Shown: positions 1 through 10,172, counted from the stretch's first letter. The stretch: 64,000 nucleotides of DNA from Myxococcales bacterium (GCA_016703425.1 JADJCA010000012.1:62001-126000), one strand, 5' to 3'. Numbers and translations are program-made. The notes: generated from the letters alone by a model not told the origin.

Positions 1-209
1 AAGAGGCGCGCCGAGAAGCCCTCGTCGTCCCAGACGAGGCGGTCGTTGTTGCGGTAGCCGGGCGGGTAGGCGAGGGCCATGGGCGAAAAGCCCGCCGCCT
101 CGGCCCGCGCGACCAGCGCCGCGCACTCCGCCTTCGTCAAGACGCCGTCAAGCAGCGCGTAGGGCGGCCCGGCGGTCGCCTGCTCGCGCCCGTTGAATGT
201 TGGTTGCAC
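1..209 (-). CDS. 2OG-Fe(II) oxygenase, prolyl 4-hydroxylase-like (N-terminal part)
   Basis: This gene runs off the left edge of the window, so only about 69 N-terminal residues are visible. They read as a short lead-in followed by the stretch YRNNDRLVWDDEGFSARL. The NNDR-x-V-x-DD core is typical of bacterial prolyl 4-hydroxylase alpha-subunit-like dioxygenases that use 2-oxoglutarate, iron(II) and oxygen. The iron-binding HxD...H triad would lie beyond the edge and cannot be checked. A GTG at 209 was taken as the start; a TTG two codons upstream is also in frame. The substrate is unknown. The gene is divergent from the TetR regulator that follows. Confidence 0.6.
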   Translation of the reverse strand, partial: MQPTFNGREQATAGPPYALLDGVLTKAECAALVARAEAAGFSPMALAYPPGYRNNDRLVWDDEGFSARL

Positions 210-309
210 GACCAAAATATGAGCCGCGCGACCCGCCGCGTCAAGTGGCGCGCGAAGTTCCCGCCGCGAGGTCCTTGACGCGGCGGACCGTTGGCAAAAC
301 GATGAAGGC

Positions 310-915
310 GTGCCGAGGCCGTCGAACACCGCCGAGCGACGCGCCGAGATTGTCGACGGCTTTCTCTCGGTCATGTCCCGTGAGGGCTACGAGCGCGCCA
401 CCATCTTGAAGGCGGCGCGGGCCGCCGGCCTCAGCCCGGGCCTCGTGCACTACCACTTCGCAGACAAGGAAGCGGTCCTCGTGGCGCTCGTGGAGCAGCT
501 TGCGGCAGGGCTATCGTCGCGCGTCGCGGCGCGCCTCGCTGCGGCGGGAGACCACCCACGCCGCCGTGTGCACGCCATCGTCGACGCCCTCGTGGCGAAA
601 GACGACGACGCGGATCCGCGCGCCGTGGCCGCGTGGGTCGTCGTTGGCGCCGAGGCCGTCCGAGAGCCAGCGGTCCGTGCGCCGTACGCAGCGGCCCTCG
701 CCGCGTTGTTCGCGCAGCTCGAGACCGAGATCGCGAGTCTCTTGCGCAGCGAAGGGAAGAGCCCGCGGCGCGCCAAGGGTATCGCGGCCGCGCTGCTCGT
801 GGCGTTCGAAGGCGCCTTTCAGGTGTCGGCCACGGCGCCGGGCTTGCTCCCCGACGGATTCGCCGCCAAAGCCCTGCGCCGCGTCGTCGACGCGCTCGTG
901 GAGTCACCCTCGTGA
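310..915 (+). CDS. TetR-family transcriptional regulator
   Basis: A 201-residue DNA-binding regulator. The N-terminal 60 residues form the TetR helix-turn-helix (AERRAEIVDGFLSVMSREGY, then ATILKAARAAGLSPGLVHYH with FADKEAVL), and the C-terminal 140 residues are a helical ligand or dimer domain. The SPGLVHYHFADKE stretch resembles the BetI branch of the family. GTG 310 is used as start because the helix-turn-helix begins soon after. The stop TGA overlaps the GTG of the HD-domain gene (GTGA), so the two are probably translationally coupled. The regulator may control this operon or the divergent oxygenase; the ligand is unknown. Confidence 0.85.
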   Translation: MPRPSNTAERRAEIVDGFLSVMSREGYERATILKAARAAGLSPGLVHYHFADKEAVLVALVEQLAAGLSSRVAARLAAAGDHPRRRVHAIVDALVAKDDDADPRAVAAWVVVGAEAVREPAVRAPYAAALAALFAQLETEIASLLRSEGKSPRRAKGIAAALLVAFEGAFQVSATAPGLLPDGFAAKALRRVVDALVESPS

Positions 916-1571
916 CGCGCGCGGCGCGCGCGTTGCTCACGGAGGCGGCGCCGCCGGGCCTCGACATCGATGGCCTCTACGATGAGCTGGCGGCGGCCTA
1001 CGCGACGCCGCCGCGCGCGTACCACTCGCTCGACCACATCGCGGACGTGGTGAGTCACTTCACGGCGGTCTCGCGCGCTGGACTATGGCACGCACCGCGC
1101 GAGGCCTTTCTGGCAGTGCTCTTCCACGACGCCGTGTACGTCGCCGGGCGCGGCGACAACGAGCGGAAGAGCGCTGAGCTCGCGGCCGAGTGCATCGCGC
1201 GGCACTCGCCGGCCCACGCCATCGACGTCGCTCGCGTCGTCCACCTCATCGAGCTGACGGCCCGTCACGGCTCGGTCGAAGCAGGCTCCGTCGACGCCGA
1301 CGCTGCGCTCTTTCTCGATTGCGACATGGCGATTCTTGGCGCGGAGCCGACGGCGTTCCTCGCTTACGAGCGCGCGATCCGTCTCGAATATGCGCACGTG
1401 CCGGACGCCCTCTTTGCACAGGGCCGGGCCGCCTTCTTGGAGAAGGTCCTCGGGTCTCCGCGCATCTTCCTCTCGCCCTACTTCCACGAACGACTCGACA
1501 GCGCGGCGCGGCAGAACCTGGCGGGCGCGTTGCAAGCGCTCGGCGGGACAATGGCGGCACCCCTTTCGTGA
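912..1571 (+). CDS. HD-domain metal-dependent phosphohydrolase
   Basis: A 219-residue soluble protein of the predicted HD-type metal-dependent phosphohydrolase group (COG4339-like). The metal-binding pattern is visible: YHSLDHI near residue 37, then LFHDAVY with the HD doublet near residue 71, and later acidic residues in DADAALFLDCDMAILG. The GTG at 912 was chosen because it overlaps the upstream stop and is followed at once by a natural N-terminus; the reading frame extends further upstream but there lies inside the TetR gene. The substrate is unknown; HD proteins usually cleave phosphoester bonds of nucleotides or similar molecules. Confidence 0.8.
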   Translation: MTRAARALLTEAAPPGLDIDGLYDELAAAYATPPRAYHSLDHIADVVSHFTAVSRAGLWHAPREAFLAVLFHDAVYVAGRGDNERKSAELAAECIARHSPAHAIDVARVVHLIELTARHGSVEAGSVDADAALFLDCDMAILGAEPTAFLAYERAIRLEYAHVPDALFAQGRAAFLEKVLGSPRIFLSPYFHERLDSAARQNLAGALQALGGTMAAPLS

Positions 1572-1584
1572 GAGGCTGATCCTC

Positions 1585-2250
1585 GTGGACGCCTTCTTCG
1601 TAGCCCTTCTTGCGCTCTTCGTGGCGTTGCTCCTCGTGTCCGAGCGGCGTGATTCGATGCGCGGACGCTGGCTCACCAAGCCCGCGGCCTCGGTGCTCTT
1701 CGTCGTCGCCGGGGCTCGCTCCCTGGTCTTCGCCACGCCCAACGCCGGGCTCACGTCGTTCGAGCGGCTCGTTTTTGCCGGTCTTGTCTTGGCGGCGCTT
1801 GGCGACGTGCTGCTCATTCGCGCGCAGCGCCCGGACGCTGTGGGGCAACGCTTCTTCCTCGCGGGCCTGGCCACGTTCCTCCTTGGACATGTGGCGTACG
1901 CCGGCGCCTTCGCGGTCCGCGGCGTCTCGGTGTTCGCGGTGGAGGGCGTCGCGCTGCCGCTCTTGCTGGCGGGCGCGCTGATTCTTGGGTGGCTCTGGCC
2001 TCACGTGCCAAAGCCCTTGCGTGGCGCCGTCGTGGCCTACGCGCTAGTGATTTCGGCGATGGTGGCCTTGGCCGTGGGGACGACCCTCGCGCACGGCAAC
2101 GCGTGGCTCTCGTGCGCCGCGCTGGCCTTCTACGTGTCGGACTTGGCCGTCGCGCGCGATCAGTTCGTCAAGCGAGCGTTCTCGAATCGGCTGTGGGGGC
2201 TGCCGCTCTACTACGCCGCGCAGCTCGCCTTTGCGACGGTCGCACGATGA
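1585..2250 (+). CDS. YhhN/TMEM86-family integral membrane protein
   Basis: A 221-residue, almost wholly hydrophobic protein with about seven or eight membrane segments. Family hallmarks are the early TKPAAS motif after the first helix, ALGDVLL in the third, and FYVSDLAVARDQF near the end, which matches the conserved SDxxxAxxxF region of YhhN. Animal members (TMEM86) hydrolyse lysoplasmalogen vinyl ethers; whether the bacterial proteins do so is not settled. GTG 1585 lies 13 bp after the HD gene stop, so the TetR, HD and YhhN genes look like one operon. Myxobacteria make ether lipids, so a role in their turnover is possible but is inference. Confidence 0.78.
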   Translation: MDAFFVALLALFVALLLVSERRDSMRGRWLTKPAASVLFVVAGARSLVFATPNAGLTSFERLVFAGLVLAALGDVLLIRAQRPDAVGQRFFLAGLATFLLGHVAYAGAFAVRGVSVFAVEGVALPLLLAGALILGWLWPHVPKPLRGAVVAYALVISAMVALAVGTTLAHGNAWLSCAALAFYVSDLAVARDQFVKRAFSNRLWGLPLYYAAQLAFATVAR

Positions 2251-2305
2251 AAGCCCGCGCCCCGGTCGGCGGTGCACGGACCGGCAAAGGCGGTATAACC
2301 GCCGC

Positions 2306-2938
2306 ATGGGGAAGCCAATCACGACCGCACTTGGGCTGGCGCTCCTGGCCCTTGCCGCGCTGATCGCCTGTAGCTCCGACAACGCTGGCGCGACCTGCGC
2401 CGCCGATGCGACCTCTTGCCGTAGCGACAGCGAGTGTTGCTCCGGAAACTGCGCCCTCACGGGCGGGCTCGCCTATTGCCGTGAGCGAGGCGTGGCGGCC
2501 AGCGCCTGCGCGACGGCCGGCGAAGCCTGCACGCAGAACCGACACTGTTGCGACGGGCTGTGCGAGGGCGATCGATGTTTCGGGGGCGGAGGCGCCGTTC
2601 CTTCGTGCCAACCCAACGGCGGGAGCTGCGCGAGCGACGACAGCTGCTGCAGCTCGCGCTGTAGCTCGGGGAAGTGCCTCGCCGCTCCTGCCGCCTCGCG
2701 GCCCGACGGCGGAGGGGCGTGCGCTCCTGGCGGCAACGCCTGCAGCGCGTCGGCCGACTGTTGCAACGGCGTGTGTTTCTCCTCGCCGACAGGCGGCGGG
2801 TCGATCTGCTCTTCGCCGGGCACCGGCGGCGGGGGCGGGGGCGGCAGCTGCGTGTCCTCCGGTGGCCGGTGCTCTCGAAGCAGCGACTGTTGCAGCAAGA
2901 GCTGCGACGCGCGAGCCAACGGGAGCTTCTGCGGTTGA
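2306..2938 (+). CDS. Lipoprotein with five knottin-like cysteine modules
   Basis: A 210-residue exported protein. The first 21 residues form a signal peptide ending in LAALIAC, a lipobox, so the mature protein is probably lipid-anchored at Cys22. The rest consists of five modules of about 30 residues, each with six cysteines in the order C...C...CC...C...C, for example SCRSDSECCSGNC and ACTQNRHCCDGLC. This is the spacing of inhibitor-cystine-knot folds; automated pipelines may instead call it a Dickkopf-like cysteine-rich domain. A Gly-rich linker separates modules 4 and 5. The gene ends 4 bp from the convergent channel gene. The function is unknown. Confidence 0.75.
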   Translation: MGKPITTALGLALLALAALIACSSDNAGATCAADATSCRSDSECCSGNCALTGGLAYCRERGVAASACATAGEACTQNRHCCDGLCEGDRCFGGGGAVPSCQPNGGSCASDDSCCSSRCSSGKCLAAPAASRPDGGGACAPGGNACSASADCCNGVCFSSPTGGGSICSSPGTGGGGGGGSCVSSGGRCSRSSDCCSKSCDARANGSFCG

Positions 2939-2942
2939 TCGG

Positions 2943-4520
2943 TCAGCCGAGCGGCCTTTGGCGAACGAGCACGTAGCGTGCGCCGGCGACGACGCGCGCC
3001 TCGGCACTGACCGGCGTGTGTGTGCCGTCGTCGCTCTGAAGCACGAGCGCGACGCCCTCGGCGCGTTGGAGGTCGGCGGCGGTGCGGCCGGCCCAGGTCG
3101 CTGGCGCCGCTTCACGCGTGACGACCACGAACGTGCTGTTGCGCACTAAGGCCGCTACGACGTCGGTGAAGAGGGCGGCCGCCACGAACGACGGTGACGC
3201 CACGCGCGAGGCGCTGAGAGCGCGCTCGATGGGCAGGACGCCCTGAACTTTGGTCGCGAAAGCGGGGTCGAAGAGGCGCGATACGACGCGGACGTTTCGA
3301 GCCTTGTGCTTGACGGCGAGGGCGATCTCCAAGTTCGTGGCATCGTTGCCGGTGGCCGCGATAAGCGCGCGCGCCCTCGCAACACCGGCCCGATCGAGCG
3401 TGCCCGAGAGGCGACCGTCGCCCGCAAGCACCGGCAGCTGCGAGCGAAGCTCGCTGGCGAAAGGCGCCGCCGCGTCCACGTCCACGCCGACGACGGGGAC
3501 CCCGAAGCGGCGCAAGTTCTCCACGATGCGGTAGCCGACGTTGCCGAGGCCAATGACCACGACATGGCCTTCGAGCGTCACATCGGGGTTCTGCGCGACG
3601 CGACGAAATCGCTCGGCGACAATGAAGTCGGTGAAGAACGAGTAGAAGAGCGCCGTTGTGGCCGAACCCAGGAGCATCACGAAGCACGTGTAGAGCTTGA
3701 TGACCGTCGCCGAGTCCTTTGGCGTGATGTCGCCATAACCGGTCGTCGTGATGGTCGTGATCATGAAGTAGAAGGCGTCGACGAGGCCCAACTGCATGCC
3801 CGCGGAGAAGACGAAGACGCTAATCATCGTCAGGCCGACGAGGAGCATGAAGGTGATGCGCATCGACAGCGGCGCGTGGCGCCACACGGCGGCGGGCCAT
3901 CGCAACGCCGCCGCGAGGATGGTCGCCGACTTGATAGGGGTGGCCTCGGGCTCGCCCAGAAGCGTCTTCCACGCGGTCTCGGGCGCCAACGTGAGGCCAT
4001 GCGCCGCGAGCGGGGAGCCATTGCTCTCGGCCAGCTCGCGGGTCTCGGCGATGACGAAGGCGTCGTCGCCAAAGTCGAAGCGCGCGAGGAGCGGGTCGTC
4101 GAGGGCGGCCGACGCAAAGATCGGCGCAGCCAGCGCCGACATGGCGAAGGCTCGGCGTACGTCGAAGGACTGCTCGAGCACCCGTGCGAGGTTCTGGTCG
4201 AAGAGGCGGACCACGACCGGCGTGTCGGCGTTCGCCCGCCGAACGTCGAGGGCGATTTCGACATTCGTCAGATCGTGATCCGTCGCCGCGATGACGGCGC
4301 GGGCTCCGGCGAGGTCGGCCTTCTCGAGCACCGACGCGTCGCGCGCGTCGCCGCGTATGAAACGGACCTTCGGGTCGTCGAGGCGCACACCGGTGGCTCG
4401 GCGCGTCTGATCGCTGATGACGACGACGCGCTCGCCTAGCCTGGAGAGAAGCTGGACCACGCTCTGGCCCAGATGACCAAAGCCGCAGACCACGATGTGC
4501 CCCTGCGCTTCCGGCTCCAT
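2943..4520 (-). CDS. Potassium channel with RCK domains on both sides of the pore
   Basis: A 525-residue K+ channel-like protein. Residues 1-150 form a Rossmann-type RCK/TrkA-N domain (HIVVCGFGHLGQSVVQLL, later DHDLTNVEIALDVRR). Residues 220-300 carry two transmembrane helices around the selectivity filter TTTGYGD. Residues 315-525 hold a second RCK/TrkA-N plus TrkA-C unit (HVVVIGLGNVGYRIVENL, then GNDATNLEIALAV). Ordinary Kch or MthK channels start with the membrane part and have one RCK after it; here one soluble domain also precedes it. Nucleotide or ion binding to the RCKs would gate the pore. Transport of K+ is inferred from the GYGD filter. Confidence 0.85.
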   Translation of the reverse strand: MEPEAQGHIVVCGFGHLGQSVVQLLSRLGERVVVISDQTRRATGVRLDDPKVRFIRGDARDASVLEKADLAGARAVIAATDHDLTNVEIALDVRRANADTPVVVRLFDQNLARVLEQSFDVRRAFAMSALAAPIFASAALDDPLLARFDFGDDAFVIAETRELAESNGSPLAAHGLTLAPETAWKTLLGEPEATPIKSATILAAALRWPAAVWRHAPLSMRITFMLLVGLTMISVFVFSAGMQLGLVDAFYFMITTITTTGYGDITPKDSATVIKLYTCFVMLLGSATTALFYSFFTDFIVAERFRRVAQNPDVTLEGHVVVIGLGNVGYRIVENLRRFGVPVVGVDVDAAAPFASELRSQLPVLAGDGRLSGTLDRAGVARARALIAATGNDATNLEIALAVKHKARNVRVVSRLFDPAFATKVQGVLPIERALSASRVASPSFVAAALFTDVVAALVRNSTFVVVTREAAPATWAGRTAADLQRAEGVALVLQSDDGTHTPVSAEARVVAGARYVLVRQRPLG

Positions 4521-4602
4521 GGCGGCATCCTATGACGGGCCGCGCCTTCGGCGGCTCCATTCTCGCACACGCGCGGAGGGCAGGTCGCTGGCGTGCTTTG
4601 GA

Positions 4603-5025
4603 TTACAGCGGCGTTCGCAGGCGCCGCTGGAGCCACCGCATCACCGCGCCGAAGCCGGGGACTCTGGCGTAGAGCTCTTCGGCGACATCCCAGTAGTCGC
4701 GATGCGCGATGACGAGGCCGCGCTCGTTGAAACGAAGGTGTGTCGCGCCTGGTATCTGGAGGAGCGCCATGCCCCGGGGGCGGAGCCAGAAGGTCCACGT
4801 GATGACGGCCGCGTCGGGCTTCTCGAAGCGTTCGTGCACCTCGATGCGAATGTCGCTCGCTTGCTCGAACATGTGCGCGAAGACGCGGGTGATGGCGTCT
4901 CGACCGCGCACGTCGTTGAAGGGATCGCGAAAGGAGGCGTCGTCCGCGTAGAACTCACGAACGCGGTCGACCTTCTCCTTCGACAAAGACTCGAACCACG
5001 GAATCATTTCGTCGAGCGTCGCCAT
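4603..5025 (-). CDS. NTF2-like/SnoaL-like protein
   Basis: A 140-residue protein of the nuclear-transport-factor-2-like fold (SnoaL-type domain). It begins with a helix (IPWFESLSKEKVDRVREFYA) followed by DDASFRDPFNDVRGRDAI, the usual strand-turn of this family, and ends in a curved sheet with tryptophans (ITWTFWLRPRG). Such domains act as polyketide cyclases, isomerases or lipid-transfer helpers, and many have no known substrate. The ATG at 5025 was chosen since the domain starts straight after it; upstream in-frame sequence is GC-rich and featureless. The gene stands alone. Confidence 0.72.
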   Translation of the reverse strand: MATLDEMIPWFESLSKEKVDRVREFYADDASFRDPFNDVRGRDAITRVFAHMFEQASDIRIEVHERFEKPDAAVITWTFWLRPRGMALLQIPGATHLRFNERGLVIAHRDYWDVAEELYARVPGFGAVMRWLQRRLRTPL

Positions 5026-5261
5026 GCCTTCTTCGGTAGGGCAAAGGGCGCCGCGCCGCCAGCCTTTGAACGGTGTAGGGCGCCGTCGCCGCCTCGCCAC
5101 AGCGGCGTGCGAGTCGATGTGCGCGAGGGGAGGGCGGTCGCTCACCAAAGCGACGACGACGCCCGATCCCCCATGGATCTTCATAGGAGATTCGACGCAT
5201 GCTGGAGCGTCGCGCGCACGGTTCTTACGGGAACACCGGCGCGCAGAGGAGTCGTCCGCCG

Positions 5262-6260
5262 ATGAAGAGCAGTCGCTTGGGCGCGTTTTCCGGTTGCACC
5301 GCGCTGACGCTGGCGCTGACCATTGGCGCTTGCGGCGGCGATGCCGAAGAGGTCTCCATCCCCCTTGGGGAGCCAGCGTCCTCGGCCACACCAGGCCCCG
5401 TCGCCAAGACGACAGCGCCCGTTATGGCCACCGTGGGGAACCAGGGCGGGAGCGTTCTCAATGCGGAAGGCGTGGGCGTCACGGTGCCGCCCGGTGCGTT
5501 GCCCGAAGACGTGACGCTCACCGTCACGTCGACGCCCGACGCGCTGCCTCCGCCGAAGGCCGACGCCGTTGGGACGCCGACCACCTTTGGGCCGTCGGGG
5601 CTCCAGTTCGCGAAGCCGGTGACGGTAGTCTTGACGTTCGATCCCGCGAAGCTGCCTCCCGGGATCGACGCCAGTCGGATCGTCGTCTTCACGGCGCCCG
5701 ATGGCACGACGAACTTCGAGCCGCTGCCAACCACGGTCGTGGATGCGACGCACGTGAGCGCCCAGACGATTCACTTCAGCGTGCTCGTTCCAGTTATCCC
5801 GCCACCGGGGGTGTGCTTCCCGACTTCCTGCGCCTCGCTTGCGCCCGCGTGCGGCGAACAAGACGACAAGTGTGGCGGCAAGCTGGACTGCGGCCCTTGC
5901 TTCACCGACGGCGGTGCGGCGGACGCGGGCGCCGACGGTGATGCGGGCGTCGTCGACGGATCGATGGACGCCTGCGTTGCCCTCACGTGTGGGTCGTACG
6001 GCCCCGGTACTTGCGGACCGCGCTCCGACGGCTGCGGGGTATCCATCGATTGCGGTGCCTGCCCCGTCGACGCCGGTGATCTAGACGCCAGCGCGGATGC
6101 GGACGGCGACGCGGCGGACGCCGATGCAGACGCCGATGTCGATGCGGACGCTGACGCCTGCACGCCGATGGTGTGTGGCAGCCAGTGCGGCATGATCGCC
6201 AACGGCTGCGGCTGCATCCTCAACTGCGGCGCGTGCCCCGTCGACGCGGGCACGCAGTAG
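5262..6260 (+). CDS. ZU5-like lipoprotein with Asp/Ala-rich linkers and cysteine repeats
   Basis: A 332-residue lipoprotein. The signal peptide ends in the lipobox LTIGAC. Residues 60-180 resemble a ZU5 domain (GGSVLNAEGVGVTVPPGALP, then DVTLTVT), a beta fold often used in surface adhesion or assembly. After it come three copies of a cysteine repeat of the type CxxxxC...CG...DGCG...DCGxC, separated by linkers rich in Asp and Ala, one of them nearly pure DA/DV. The ATG at 5262 precedes a good signal peptide; an upstream ATG adds an unlikely arginine-rich extension. Surface display is inferred, and no enzyme motif is present. Confidence 0.7.
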   Translation: MKSSRLGAFSGCTALTLALTIGACGGDAEEVSIPLGEPASSATPGPVAKTTAPVMATVGNQGGSVLNAEGVGVTVPPGALPEDVTLTVTSTPDALPPPKADAVGTPTTFGPSGLQFAKPVTVVLTFDPAKLPPGIDASRIVVFTAPDGTTNFEPLPTTVVDATHVSAQTIHFSVLVPVIPPPGVCFPTSCASLAPACGEQDDKCGGKLDCGPCFTDGGAADAGADGDAGVVDGSMDACVALTCGSYGPGTCGPRSDGCGVSIDCGACPVDAGDLDASADADGDAADADADADVDADADACTPMVCGSQCGMIANGCGCILNCGACPVDAGTQ

Positions 6261-6275
6261 CCGCCCGCCGGCGGC
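6260..6275. terminator. Small hairpin between convergent genes
   Basis: GCCGCC-CGCC-GGCGGC forms a perfect 6-bp GC stem with a four-base loop. It starts at the last base of the lipoprotein stop and lies 12 bp before the end of purL. There is no T tract, so terminator activity is only suggested by position. Confidence 0.3.
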
Positions 6276-6287
6276 GAGGGATAGCCG

Positions 6288-9200
6288 CTAGCCAACCCAC
6301 GCGCGCGCGTTTCGGAACATCGTCATCCAGGGGCTCTCGCCTTCCCAGTCGCGAGGCCTCCACGAGAGCTGAACGGTCCTGAAGACCCGCTCCGGGTGGG
6401 GCATGAGGATCGTGGCCCGCCCGTCAGGTGTCGTCAGGGCCGTCAACCCGTCGGCCGAGCCGTTCGGATTGGCCGGGTAACGCTCCGTCGGGCGAAGGTC
6501 CGCGTCTACGAAGCGCGCCGCGACGAGGCCGTCTTTCGCGAGGCGCTCGAGGTCACCAGCGGCGAGCGGTTCGACGCGACCCTCGCCGTGGGCGACGGCG
6601 ATGGGCAACACGGAGCCGGCCATGCCCTTGAAGAACACCGACGGCGACGGTTCGATGCGGACCATCGACAGGCGCGCCTCGAATTGCTCCGAACGGTTCC
6701 TCACGAAGCGCGGCCAGCGGGCCGCACCTGGGATGAGGTCGCGCAAGTTGGACAGGGCTTGGCACCCGTTGCAGACGCCGAGCGTGAAGGTATCGGGGCG
6801 CGCGAAGAACTGCGTGAGACTTGCCCGTACCCTTTCGTGGAAGAGGATCGACTTCGCCCAGCCTTCGCCGGCACCAAGGACATCGCCGTAGCTAAACCCG
6901 CCGCAGGCGACGAGGCCCCGGAAGGTGCCGAGGTCCACGCGCTCAGCGAGGAGGTCGGTCATGTGCACGTCGACGGCTTCGAAGCCCGCATAGTGCATCG
7001 CCGCCGCCATCTCGACGTGCCCATTGACGCCCTCCTCGCGCAGGATCGCGACGCGCGGCCTCGCCGCGAAACTCGCGGCGGCAGCCTTGTCGAAGGTGAG
7101 CTTCGCCGAAAGTCCCTTCGCGTCGGAGCGAGCGGCGTGCTCCTCGTCGGCGGCGCTCGCGTCATCGCGCTGGCGCTGCATGCGCCACGTCGTGTCCGAC
7201 CACTGGTTGCGGAGACGCGTCCGCGAGTCTTCAAAGACGACGCGCTCGCCACGACGAATCGTGACGCGGTCGCCGACTTTGGGGCTCCCCAGGACGTGAG
7301 CGCACGCGCCGAGGCCGTGCCGCTCCAGGACTTCGGAGACCTCTCCGCGAGCGTCTTCGCGAATCTGCAGGACCGCGCCCAGTTCTTCCGAGAACATAAG
7401 CGCGAGCTCGTCATCGCCGAGGGAGGCGGGAAGGTCGATGTCGAGGCCGGTGCCACCGGCGAAGGCCATCTCGAGCAGCGTGACGATCAGACCTCCGTCG
7501 GAGCGATCGTGGTACGCGAGGACCAGCGCGCGGTCGTTCAGCTCCTGCACGGCACTGAAGAGCGCGACCAATTGAGCTGGGGTGTCGAGGTCTGGCGGGG
7601 CGCCGCCGAGGGCAGCATGCACCTGCATCAGCGCGCTTCCGCCGAGGCGATGCTTGCTCCCGCCAAGATCGACGAGGACGAGCTGCGTGCTCATACCGAC
7701 TTCCGTTTGGAGCTCCGGCGTAAGTGTCCGCCTCGCGTCGACGACCGGCGCGAAGGCCGTCACCACCAGCGACACCGGTGCCGTTACGCTGCGCGCGGCG
7801 CCGCCGTCGTCCTTCCAGACGCTGCGCATCGACATGGAGTCTTTGCCGACGGGGACGGCGATGCCGAGGGCCGGGCAAAGCTCGAGGCCGACGGCGCGGA
7901 CCGCGTCCCATAGTCGCGCGTCTTCGCCCGGGTGCCCGGCTGCGGCCATCCAGTTGGCGGAGAGCCGAACGCTCGTCAGAGCGTCGATGCGCGCCGCAGC
8001 GATGTTCGTGACGGCCTCGCCGACGGCCATGCGGACCGACGCGGCGGCGTCGAGCAGCGCCAGTGTCGGGCGCTCGCCGATAGCCATCGCCTCGCCGGTG
8101 TAGCCTTCGTAGTCCGTGAGCGTCACGCCGCAATCGGCGACGGGCACCTGAAACGGTCCCACCATCGGATCGCGCGCCACGAGGCCCGTCACGGTGCGGT
8201 CGCCGATGGTGACGAGAAACGACTTGTCGGCCACGGCGGGCAGGAGGAGCACACGGTCGAGGGCTTCGGCGATGGTGGGCGACTGCACGAGCGGAGCGCT
8301 GGCCGGCACCTCGCGCCGAACGTCGCGGGTCATCTTGGGCGCCTTGCCCAGGATGACCGACAAGGGGATGTCGATCGGCGCGCGGCTCGCGGACGCGTCG
8401 ACGAGACGCAGTTGCCCATCGGCGGTGGCGTGGCCAACGACGGCCATCGGCGCTCGCTCGCGTTCGCAGATCGCTTGGAGCTCGGCAACCCGGTCGGCGA
8501 AGACGGCGAGCACGTAGCGCTCCTGGGCTTCGTTGCACCAGATCTCGAGCGGCGACATGCCCCGCTCGGCGCTGGGGATGGCGCGGAGGTCGAACGTGGC
8601 ACCACGTCGACTCTCGTGGACGAGCTCCGGGAGCGCGTTCGACAATCCGCCGGCGCCAACGTCATGAACGCTGATGATGGGCGTGTCGTCCTTGGCCCAG
8701 GCGCGGTCCAAGACCTCCTGGCAGCGGCGCTGCATCTCCGCGTTGTCGCGCTGCACGCTGGCGAAATCCAAGTCCGCCGTCGACGCGCCCTGCGTCATGG
8801 AGCTGGCGGCGCCGCCGCCGAGGCCGATGCGCATGGCGGGACCGCCGAGCACGACGATGGCTGCGCCGGGCGGGATCTCGCCCTTGGTGACGTGCGCTTC
8901 GCGGACGTTGCCAAGACCGCCCGCGAGCATGATGGGCTTGTGATAGCCGCGCACCTCGGGACCGCGCGGCGTTGTGACTTCGAGCTCCAGCGTGCGGAAG
9001 TAGCCAAGGATGGCGGGCCGGCCGAACTCGTTGTTGAAGGCCGCGGCACCGAGTGGGCCATCGGTCATGATGTCGAGAGCCGAGGCGATGCGCTCGGGCT
9101 TGCCATAGGCGCGCTCCCACGGGCGCTCGGCACCGGGAATGTGCAGGTTCGATGTCGCAAAGCCCACGAGCCCCGCCTTCGGTCGCGCGCCACGTCCCGT

Positions 9201-10172
9201 CGCGCCTTCGTCGCGGATCTCGCCGCCCGAGCCCGTCGACGCGCCCGCGAAGGGCGAGATGGCTATCGGGTGGTTGTGCGTCTCGACCTTCATGAGCACG
9301 TGCACCGGCTCCCGGTGCGGCGCGTAGACGCCCGTCTTGTCCGTCGCGAAGAACCGAGCGCCGGTGGGGCCCGACATCACCGCTGCGTTGTCCTTGTACG
9401 CGGAGAGAACGCCCTTCGGGCTCTTGTCGGTGGTGTTGCGGATCATCCCGAAGAGCGACCCCGGCTGCCGGTCGCCGTCGACGATAAAGTCGGCGTTGAA
9501 GATTTTGTGTCGGCAATGTTCGCTGTTGGCCTGGGCGAACATCATGAGCTCCACGTCTGTGGGATCGCGCTCGAGCTTCTGGAAGGCCGCCAAAAGGTAG
9601 TCGATCTCGTCTTCGGCGAGGGCGAGGCCCAAGCTCGAGTTGGCCGCTTCGAGGGCCGCCCGGCCCTCCGCGACGAGCGGCACCGTACGCAACGGCTCGG
9701 GCGCGTGCTCCTCGAACAGGCGCATGAGCTCATCGCGCTCGGAGACCACGCTCTCGGTCATCCGATCGTGCAGCAGCGCCGCGACCCTTTGTGCGTCGGC
9801 GGGAGCTCCCCCAACGACCGTCCACTCGATGCCCCGCTCGATGCGGCGGATCGAGGCGAGACCCGACGTGTGAACGATGTCCGTCGCCTTCGATGACCAC
9901 GGCGAGAGCGTGCCTTTGCGCGGAACGACCCAGAACGTGTTTCCCTGGGCGGCCTCGAAGGGTTGACGCGGTCCGTAGGTGAGCAACTTCTCGAGGACCC
10001 GTCGCTCCAGCGGCGTCAGCTCGCCTGCAATGTCGACGATGTGCACGAACCGCGCCGAGAGGCTCACGACGTCTTGGTGCGAGCTGCGCACCCGCTCGAG
10101 ACGTTTGGCGAGGCGCGTCTTCGAGAGCGCGGCGGAGCCGTCGTGAACCAGAACGGGCATGGGCGCGAGCAT
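6288..10172 (-). CDS. purL: Phosphoribosylformylglycinamidine synthase
   Basis: A 1294-residue, single-chain FGAM synthase, the fourth step of purine synthesis: FGAR + glutamine + ATP give FGAM. The length matches the Escherichia coli large PurL (about 1295). Visible marks are the ATP-site signature [15 protein letters not shown] and GGGAASSM in the two synthase lobes, and a C-terminal class I glutaminase with nucleophile [10 protein letters not shown] near residue 1135 and the MPHPERVF histidine near the end. Two starts are possible: ATG 10172 (used) or ATG 10160, which begins MPVLVHDG; neither has a convincing ribosome-binding site. No other purine gene is nearby. Confidence 0.95.
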   Translation of the reverse strand: MLAPMPVLVHDGSAALSKTRLAKRLERVRSSHQDVVSLSARFVHIVDIAGELTPLERRVLEKLLTYGPRQPFEAAQGNTFWVVPRKGTLSPWSSKATDIVHTSGLASIRRIERGIEWTVVGGAPADAQRVAALLHDRMTESVVSERDELMRLFEEHAPEPLRTVPLVAEGRAALEAANSSLGLALAEDEIDYLLAAFQKLERDPTDVELMMFAQANSEHCRHKIFNADFIVDGDRQPGSLFGMIRNTTDKSPKGVLSAYKDNAAVMSGPTGARFFATDKTGVYAPHREPVHVLMKVETHNHPIAISPFAGASTGSGGEIRDEGATGRGARPKAGLVGFATSNLHIPGAERPWERAYGKPERIASALDIMTDGPLGAAAFNNEFGRPAILGYFRTLELEVTTPRGPEVRGYHKPIMLAGGLGNVREAHVTKGEIPPGAAIVVLGGPAMRIGLGGGAASSMTQGASTADLDFASVQRDNAEMQRRCQEVLDRAWAKDDTPIISVHDVGAGGLSNALPELVHESRRGATFDLRAIPSAERGMSPLEIWCNEAQERYVLAVFADRVAELQAICERERAPMAVVGHATADGQLRLVDASASRAPIDIPLSVILGKAPKMTRDVRREVPASAPLVQSPTIAEALDRVLLLPAVADKSFLVTIGDRTVTGLVARDPMVGPFQVPVADCGVTLTDYEGYTGEAMAIGERPTLALLDAAASVRMAVGEAVTNIAAARIDALTSVRLSANWMAAAGHPGEDARLWDAVRAVGLELCPALGIAVPVGKDSMSMRSVWKDDGGAARSVTAPVSLVVTAFAPVVDARRTLTPELQTEVGMSTQLVLVDLGGSKHRLGGSALMQVHAALGGAPPDLDTPAQLVALFSAVQELNDRALVLAYHDRSDGGLIVTLLEMAFAGGTGLDIDLPASLGDDELALMFSEELGAVLQIREDARGEVSEVLERHGLGACAHVLGSPKVGDRVTIRRGERVVFEDSRTRLRNQWSDTTWRMQRQRDDASAADEEHAARSDAKGLSAKLTFDKAAAASFAARPRVAILREEGVNGHVEMAAAMHYAGFEAVDVHMTDLLAERVDLGTFRGLVACGGFSYGDVLGAGEGWAKSILFHERVRASLTQFFARPDTFTLGVCNGCQALSNLRDLIPGAARWPRFVRNRSEQFEARLSMVRIEPSPSVFFKGMAGSVLPIAVAHGEGRVEPLAAGDLERLAKDGLVAARFVDADLRPTERYPANPNGSADGLTALTTPDGRATILMPHPERVFRTVQLSWRPRDWEGESPWMTMFRNARAWVG

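Noticed and set aside
6396..9896. Two long open frames antisense to purL
   Set aside because: Same cause; no motif, and purL is full length and intact on the other strand.
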